From JAMHWF01 sp048500255 (GTDB lineage: Bacteria; Pseudomonadota; Gammaproteobacteria; Burkholderiales; Burkholderiaceae_C): a stretch of 64,000 bases of DNA. The notes beneath the pieces are model-generated. The model was not told the origin of the DNA. It saw only the letters and a list, made by a program, of their open reading frames with translations, and made no database searches. The translations under genes were made by a program, and so were the position numbers. Of the stretch, positions 59,309 through 64,000 are shown one piece after another. Every line of letters starts with the position of its first letter. The first letter of the stretch is position 1. The stretch covers positions 124,001 to 188,000 of the forward strand of contig JASNYH010000004.1 in NCBI GenBank assembly GCA_048500255.1. The letters run 5' to 3'.

Positions 59309-59397
59309 GGGTCTCTCCGGATGGAGCTGCGGATTCCTTGACCTGGATCAGGTCTGCGTCGGATCGCCGGAGGCGCCTTCGACGCCTCGGAGAACCC
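59309..59397. other. Structured intergenic element of unknown type
   Basis: GGGTCTCTCCG (59309-59319) pairs with CGGAGAACCC (59388-59397) with one bulge, enclosing two hairpins: GACCTG-GAT-CAGGTC (59340-59354) and AGGCG...CGCCT (59371-59387). The result is a three-way junction of about 90 nt, sited upstream of the GntR-type operon. It has no complete match to a known riboswitch that I can recall. It may be RNA, a terminator remnant or a mobile-element end. Confidence 0.4.
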
Positions 59398-59720
59398 TAT
59401 GCGGCGATGCCCAGCGCCGCCTCCCAGGGCGGCGCGGCGCCGCCCAGCCGCTGAGCGAGGAAGTCGACGAGCAGCTGCAGCGCCTCGGCCCGCACCCTCG
59501 GGATCCAGCCTGAACTCGCCGACGAGGCGTGCCCATGCTGGCCGCCGTTTCCTGCAGCGACGCAGCCTGCTGCTCTGTGCGCTGGGACAAGTCGGCATTG
59601 CCGCTGTCGATCTGACGCGAAGCCACGGCGATCGAGTCGGTCGAGGCCTTGATGCGCGTGACCAGGTCGGTCAGCGTGTCCCTGGCTCAGGTCGCCCGAA
59701 GCGACGGTCTCGGCGGGGCG
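59397..59720 (-). pseudogene. Remnants of a methyl-accepting chemotaxis protein and a LysR-type C-terminus
   Basis: On the minus strand, fragments in changing frames. ETVASGDLSQ from a HAMP domain comes first (near 59715), then after a shift ASRQIDSGNADLSQRTEQQ and AASLQETAASM from an MCP signalling domain (about 59530-59635). Next is WIPRVRAEALQLLVDFLAQR and a TAG stop at 59397, resembling the C-terminal end of a LysR-type regulator. No piece has a start or a complete domain, so both are decayed genes fused by deletion. Confidence 0.6.
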
Positions 59721-59875
59721 ACGTCTCGTTGCGCTGCGGCTTCGTGGTGCGAGACCGTGCCGGAGCGGCGCCGGTCGTTGCGCCATTGAGCCACGACGCG
59801 CCGAGCGCCAAGCCGTGGAACAGCGCCGCGGGAACCCGGCATCTCGTCGCGACGCCGCCGCCGCCGGAAAGACGA

Positions 59876-59908
59876 AACGGGTCAGCTCCTCGTGAGAACT
59901 GACCCGTT
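59876..59908 (-). terminator. Rho-independent terminator of tRNA-Pro
   Basis: AACGGGTCAG and CTGACCCGTT form a perfect 10-bp stem with a 13-base loop, followed on the minus strand by TTTCGTCTTTCC. It lies 9 bp after the tRNA 3' end. Confidence 0.8.
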
Positions 59909-59916
59909 GATTTCAT

Positions 59917-59993
59917 TGGTCGGGGTGGCGGGATTCGAACTCGCGACCCCTTGCACCCCATGCAAGTGCGCTACCAGGCTGCGCTACACCCCG
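59917..59993 (-). tRNA. tRNA-Pro (anticodon GGG)
   Basis: 77 nt including an encoded CCA end. Acceptor CGGGGTG pairs with CACCCCG, the D arm holds AGCGCAGCCTGGTAGCGC, the anticodon stem CTTGC/GCAAG encloses ATGGGGT (anticodon GGG), and the T arm has GTTCGAATC. Decodes CCC and CCU. It follows the pheS-pheT-ihfA-merR genes, as in many proteobacteria. Confidence 0.95.
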
Positions 59994-60029
59994 ACGAAGG
60001 TTCGGATTATACGGGCCGCGTCGTCGCGA

Positions 60030-60515
60030 TCAGGCGTCGGCGAGCAGCTCGCGGATCGCAAGCAGCTCGTCGCGCAGTTGCTCGGCGGTGAGGCGCTGCG
60101 TCGATGCGGCCGACAGCGCGGGGGCGGCGCCGACGCGCGGCGCAGCGCTGTCGTCGCCTGCGTCGCCCGCATCGTCGTCGTCGCCTTCGAAACGCGCAGA
60201 CCCTGCATCGCCGAACGCGGCGCCGCCATTGTTGTTCGCGCCGTCGCTGCGCGACGCATGGTTCAGCTCGCTGAGCCGGTTGCGCGCGCCGCTGATCGTG
60301 AAGCCCTGTTCGTAGAGCAGGTCGCGGATGCGGCGGATCAGCAGCACCTCGTGATGCTGGTAGTAGCGACGATTGCCGCGCCGCTTCATCGGCTTGAGTT
60401 GTGTGAACTCCTGCTCCCAGTAGCGCAGCACGTACGGCTTCACGCCGCACAGCTCGCTCACCTCACCGATCGTGAAGTAGCGCTTGGCGGGGATTGCCGG
60501 GAGTGATTTCTCCAT
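60030..60515 (-). CDS. MerR-family regulator next to ihfA
   Basis: 161 residues from ATG 60515. A MerR-type winged helix at the N-terminus (YFTIGEVSELCGVKPYVLRYWEQEFTQLKPMKRRGNRRYYQHHEVLLIRRIRDLLYEQGFTISGARNRL) is followed by an acidic linker and a C-terminal helix (LTAEQLRDELLAIRELL). No Cys for metal binding. This gene is conserved beside ihfA in beta- and gammaproteobacteria; its role is unclear. Confidence 0.88.
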   Translation of the reverse strand: MEKSLPAIPAKRYFTIGEVSELCGVKPYVLRYWEQEFTQLKPMKRRGNRRYYQHHEVLLIRRIRDLLYEQGFTISGARNRLSELNHASRSDGANNNGGAAFGDAGSARFEGDDDDAGDAGDDSAAPRVGAAPALSAASTQRLTAEQLRDELLAIRELLADA

Positions 60516-60550
60516 TGAAATCAACTACATCTGGGCTCGGAGCTCAGACT

Positions 60551-60931
60551 CTACTCGAACTCTTGCGCGGGCGGAATGTCGCCCTGGACGATGCCCTTGA
60601 GCTTGTGGCTGGCGTGGAACGTGACGACGTTGCGCGCCTTGATCGGGATCGCCTCGCCGGTGCGCGGATTGCGCCCGGGGCGCGGCGCCTTGCGCCGGAT
60701 CGTGAAGTTGCCGAAGCCCGAGAGCTTGACGTCCTCGCCCGACATCAGCGTCGCGTTGACGATGTCGAAGAAGGCCTCGACCATGTCCTTCGACTCGCGC
60801 TTGTTCAGGCCCAGGCGCTCGAACAGGAGCTCGGCGAGATCGGCCTTGGTGAGCGTGGGCGTCTCGAGCGTCGGCAGGCTGACGCGCTCGAAGTCGGGCA
60901 GCCGGTCCTGGTCGTCGTCGTTGGCGATCAC
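60551..60931 (-). CDS. ihfA: Integration host factor alpha subunit, N-terminally extended
   Basis: 126 residues versus about 99 usual. The HU/IHF fold starts at about residue 26 (TLTKADLAELLFERLGLNKRESKDMV) and includes the DNA-intercalating arm VKLSGFGNFTIRRKAPRPGRNPRTGE. The first 25 residues (IANDDDQDRLPDFERVSLPTLE-like) are an acidic extension, if the GTG at 60931 with its GGAGG is the true start. It bends DNA as a heterodimer with IhfB. Confidence 0.95.
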   Translation of the reverse strand: MIANDDDQDRLPDFERVSLPTLETPTLTKADLAELLFERLGLNKRESKDMVEAFFDIVNATLMSGEDVKLSGFGNFTIRRKAPRPGRNPRTGEAIPIKARNVVTFHASHKLKGIVQGDIPPAQEFE

Positions 60932-60953
60932 GGCTTCGATCCTCCCTCGTTCA

Positions 60954-63383
60954 TCAGCCGCGCAGGCGCGCGCCGAGGCGGCGCGCCAGCGCGTCGATCA
61001 CGGCGGCGACGGCGGCGTCGATGCGCTCGTCGGTCGGTGTCGTCTGCTCGTCGAGCAGTTCGAGGCGCAGCGCGACGCTGCGCTCGTTGGCGCCGATGTC
61101 GCCGCCCGGCTGCGCAGGCTTGTAGATGTCGAACAGCGTCGCGTGGCGCAGCAGGCCGTCGGTCGCGGCCTCGCGCACGGCGGCCTGGATCGCGTCGTGC
61201 GTCGCGTCGTCGCGCACGACGATGGCGATGTCGCGTGTCACGCCCTGCTGGCGCGGCACGCCGGCGAACGCCGGCAGCGGCACGCCGAGCGCGGCGTCGG
61301 CGTCGAGCTCGAACAGCACCGGCGCGCTCGGCAGCTCGTAGGCCTGGCGCCAGCGCGGATGCAGCTCGCCGATCACGCCGACGCTGCACCCGTCGAGCTC
61401 GATGCGCGCGCAACGCCCCGGGTGCAGCGCCGGATGCGTGTCGGCGACGAAGCGCGCGACGCGCGGCGCGAACAGCACCTCGATGTCGCCCTTCACGTCG
61501 TGGAAGTCGACGGCGCGCTCCTTCCGGCCCCACTGCAGCGGCTGCGCCGGACCCCAGGCCAGGCCGCCGAGGCGCACCGGCTGGCGCACGCCGTCGACGC
61601 TCGCCGGCCCGGCGAGCACGGTGACATCGCGCGCGAAGACACGGCCGACTTCGAACACGCGCACGCGCGCCGCCTTGCGCGCCAGGTTGTAGCGCAGCAC
61701 CTGCACCAGGCTGCCGACGAGACTCGAGCGCATCACGGCCAGCGGGCTCGCGATCGGGTTCAACACGCGGATCGGATCGGCGTTGCCGGCGAGCTCGCGC
61801 TCCCAGCGCTCCTCGACGAAGCTGAAGTTGATCGTCTCCTGGTAGTCGAGCCCGGCCATCGCGCGGCGCGCGCCGTGCCACGAGCGGCGCGCCTCGGGCA
61901 GAGCGAGCGGCACGACGGGCGCGACGGGCGGCGCGTCGGGCAACGATGCGTAGCCGATGACGCGGATCACTTCCTCGATCAGGTCTTCCTCGATCGCGAG
62001 GTCGAAGCGCCAGCTCGGCGGCGTCACGACGAAGCGGCCCGTCTCCTGCACGAACTCGAGGCCCAGCCGCGTGAAGACGTCGGCGACCTGCTGCTGCGCG
62101 AGCGGCATGCCGATGACGCGCGCCGCGCGCTCGACGCGCATCTCGACCGGCCGGCGTTCGGGCAGCGAGGTCACCTGGTCGTCGATCGGCCCGCATACCG
62201 TGTCGGGCGTGCCGCAGATCTCGACGATCAGCGCCGTGATGCGCTCGATGTGCTCGACGGTCAGCGCCGGATCGACGCCGCGCTCGAAGCGGTGGCCGGC
62301 GTCGGTGGCGAAGTTGTAGCGGCGGGAGCGCCCCGCCACCGCCTCGGGCCACCAGAACGCGGCCTCGACGTAGACGTGGCGCGTGTCGTCCGACACCGCC
62401 GTCGCCTCGCCGCCCATGATGCCGGCGAGCGACTCGACGCCGCGCTCGTCGGCGATCACGCCGACCCGGGCGTCGAGCGTGACGGTGCTGCCGTTGAGCA
62501 GCTCGAGCGTCTCGCCGTCGCGCGCCCAGCGCACCGTCAGGCCGCCGTGGATCTTGTCGAGATCGAAGATGTGCGTCGGCCGGCCGAACTCGAACATCAC
62601 GTAGTTCGAGATGTCGACGAGCGCGCTCACCGAGCGCTGGCCGCAGCGCGCGAGGCGCTCGACCATCCACGCCGGCGTGCGCACCTTCGTATTCACGTTG
62701 CGCACGACGCGGCCCGAGAAGCGGCCGCAGAGGTCGCTCGCCTCGACGCGCACCGGCAGCCTGGCGTCGCTGCCGACCGGCACCGGAGGAAACCCTGGCG
62801 TCTTCAACGGCGCGCCGGTCAGCGCGGCGACTTCGCGCGCGATGCCGTAGACGCTCAGCGCATGCGCCAGGTTGGGCGTGAGCTTGAGCGTGAACAGCGT
62901 GTCGTCGAGCTTCAGGTGGCGGCGGATGTCTTCGCCGACCGGCGCGTCGTCGGCCAGCACGAGCAGACCGCTGTGGTCGCTCGACAGGCCCAGCTCGCGC
63001 GCCGAGCACAGCATGCCCTGGCTCTCGACGCCGCGCAGCTTGCCGAGCTTGATGCGAAACGGCTCGCCGCCCTCTTCGGCCGGCGGCAGCTCGGCACCGA
63101 CGAGCGCGCACGGCACCTTGATGCCGGCCGCCACGTTGGGCGCGCCGCATACGACCGTCAGCGGCTCGCCGCGACCCGTCTCGACCCTGCAGACGGTCAG
63201 ACGGTCGGCGTTGGGATGGCGCTCGACGCTGGCGACGCGCGCGACGACGACGCCGGCGAACGGCGGCGCGACGGGGCGCAGCTCCTCGACCTCCATGCCC
63301 GACATCGTCAGCAGCTCGGCCAGCGCCTGCGTGGACAACGGCGGATCGCAGAACTCGCGCAGCCAGGACTCAGGAAATTGCAT
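60954..63383 (-). CDS. pheT: Phenylalanyl-tRNA synthetase beta subunit
   Basis: 809 residues, full length. An EMAP-like tRNA-binding domain (about 40-150), B3/B4 and B5 domains, the catalytic-like core and a C-terminal ferredoxin-fold anticodon domain (FDX-ACB, final about 95 residues, FVADTHPALHPGRCARIELDG nearby). It pairs with PheS to charge tRNA-Phe. ihfA begins 23 bp downstream of its stop codon. Confidence 0.97.
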   Translation of the reverse strand: MQFPESWLREFCDPPLSTQALAELLTMSGMEVEELRPVAPPFAGVVVARVASVERHPNADRLTVCRVETGRGEPLTVVCGAPNVAAGIKVPCALVGAELPPAEEGGEPFRIKLGKLRGVESQGMLCSARELGLSSDHSGLLVLADDAPVGEDIRRHLKLDDTLFTLKLTPNLAHALSVYGIAREVAALTGAPLKTPGFPPVPVGSDARLPVRVEASDLCGRFSGRVVRNVNTKVRTPAWMVERLARCGQRSVSALVDISNYVMFEFGRPTHIFDLDKIHGGLTVRWARDGETLELLNGSTVTLDARVGVIADERGVESLAGIMGGEATAVSDDTRHVYVEAAFWWPEAVAGRSRRYNFATDAGHRFERGVDPALTVEHIERITALIVEICGTPDTVCGPIDDQVTSLPERRPVEMRVERAARVIGMPLAQQQVADVFTRLGLEFVQETGRFVVTPPSWRFDLAIEEDLIEEVIRVIGYASLPDAPPVAPVVPLALPEARRSWHGARRAMAGLDYQETINFSFVEERWERELAGNADPIRVLNPIASPLAVMRSSLVGSLVQVLRYNLARKAARVRVFEVGRVFARDVTVLAGPASVDGVRQPVRLGGLAWGPAQPLQWGRKERAVDFHDVKGDIEVLFAPRVARFVADTHPALHPGRCARIELDGCSVGVIGELHPRWRQAYELPSAPVLFELDADAALGVPLPAFAGVPRQQGVTRDIAIVVRDDATHDAIQAAVREAATDGLLRHATLFDIYKPAQPGGDIGANERSVALRLELLDEQTTPTDERIDAAVAAVIDALARRLGARLRG

Positions 63384-63412
63384 GAACCGTCACTCTCGTT
63401 CGTCGTCCGATG

Positions 63413-64000
63413 TCACCGGAACTGGCGCAGGAAGCGCAGGTCGCCGTCGAAGAACAGCCGCAGGTCGTTGACGCCGTAGCGCAGCATCGCGAGCCGGTCG
63501 ATGCCCGAGCCGAAGGCGAAGCCGATGCAGCGCTCGGGGTCGAGCCCCATGTTGCGCACCACCTGCGGGTGCACCTGGCCGGCGCCCGAGACCTCGAGCC
63601 AGCGGCCGGCCAGCGGGCCGCGCTCGAACTGGATGTCGATCTCGGCGCTCGGCTCGGTGAACGGGAAATAGCTCGGCCGGAAGCGCAGCTTCAGGTCCGT
63701 CGTCTCGAAGAAGGCCTGCACGAAGGCGAGGTAGACCGACTTCAGGTCCTTGAAGCTGACGTTCTCGCCGATCCACAGGCCCTCGACCTGGTGGAACATC
63801 GGCGAGTGCGTCGCGTCGCTGTCGACGCGATAGGTGCGCCCCGGCGCGATGACGCGGATTTCGGGCATCGTCGCCTGGCCCGCGTAGCGGCGCGCGTGCT
63901 CGCGCGCGTGCCGCACCTGGATCGGCGAGGTGTGCGGGCGCAGGTTGAGCGGGCGGCCCTCGTCGTCGTTCACGTCGACGTAGAACGTGTCCTGCATCGA
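63413..64000 (-). CDS. pheS: Phenylalanyl-tRNA synthetase alpha subunit, N-terminus beyond the window
   Basis: The visible 195 residues include class II motif 2 (TYRVDSDATHSPMFHQVEGLWIGE) and motif 3 (GFAFGSGIDRLAMLRYG), ending FLRQFR. The frame remains open at the right edge; the coiled-coil N-terminal domain and motif 1 lie outside. It contains the active site for Phe-AMP formation. Confidence 0.95.
   Translation of the reverse strand, partial: SMQDTFYVDVNDDEGRPLNLRPHTSPIQVRHAREHARRYAGQATMPEIRVIAPGRTYRVDSDATHSPMFHQVEGLWIGENVSFKDLKSVYLAFVQAFFETTDLKLRFRPSYFPFTEPSAEIDIQFERGPLAGRWLEVSGAGQVHPQVVRNMGLDPERCIGFAFGSGIDRLAMLRYGVNDLRLFFDGDLRFLRQFR

Noticed and set aside
59309..59397. A TPP riboswitch, because of ACCTGATCC on the minus strand
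   Set aside because: The CTGAGA element and the TAATGCCAGCG segment are missing and no thiamine gene lies downstream.

Overview
The window is very GC-rich chromosomal DNA from a betaproteobacterium, most likely of the order Burkholderiales. The support is the right-end order pheS-pheT-ihfA-merR-tRNA-Pro, the Burkholderiales-type catabolic and branched-chain ABC transporter genes, tight operons joined by ATGA stop/start overlaps, and strong codon bias. No species name can be justified from the sequence alone.

Left part (1-6160): a signalling cluster reading rightwards. It holds a FecR-domain protein (cut by the window edge), a haem-motif DUF3365/HAMP membrane sensor, a Ser/Thr kinase, an ECF sigma factor overlapping its anti-sigma factor, and a Tat-exported metacaspase. 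Next (about 6500-9440) is a small integron-like island without an integrase. It has two cassette genes, two closely related attC sites, and an IS1111-group (IS110 family) insertion sequence sitting exactly at the recombination edge of the first attC. The noncoding end of this IS carries short copies of both of its junctions with attC, as expected of a guide (seek/bridge) RNA. 9519-18781 carries housekeeping and accessory genes: SnoaL-like, MaoC, DUF3455, amidase, LuxR regulator, a DUF2478 plus FecCD-type ABC importer, cytochrome c and an alpha/beta hydrolase.

18940-25375 looks like a secreted-fibre module. It has a signal-peptide protein made of five 34-residue repeats with its own strong terminator, a small secreted protein, a CsgG-like outer-membrane lipoprotein carrying peptidoglycan-binding and DUF4384 domains, a small membrane protein, and an OmpA-type protein. 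Facing these is a metacaspase-OmpA lipoprotein pair. It resembles curli/HfaB systems in layout but not in its repeat sequence. 25795-29534 has an HpaR-type regulator and a CueR-CopA-CopZ copper module with two recognisable CueR promoters.

30254-59247 (all minus strand) is a roughly 29 kb catabolic block, headed by a GntR/FCD regulator that overlaps the next gene. It encodes a thiolase, two acyl-CoA ligases, a HyuA/HyuB ATP-dependent hydrolase/carboxylase pair, an acyl-CoA dehydrogenase, a two-subunit B12 mutase, a three-subunit molybdenum hydroxylase, a CoA-transferase, a branched-chain-type ABC importer with a fused LivM-LivG, a reverse-order 3-hydroxyacyl-CoA dehydrogenase/enoyl-CoA hydratase fusion, an indolepyruvate:ferredoxin-type oxidoreductase and an NnrS-like protein. 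The substrate is not evident. A carboxylic acid or ketone that ends as a branched acyl-CoA is the best guess.

The most unusual structure is a dispersed repeat family (core GCCGGGCCGCCCCAAGC) inserted at ATGA stop/start overlaps inside operons (16300, 38581, 39501, 53453). The insertions leave either a mini-ORF linked by ATGA at both ends or an in-frame N-terminal extension, so translational coupling appears to be preserved.
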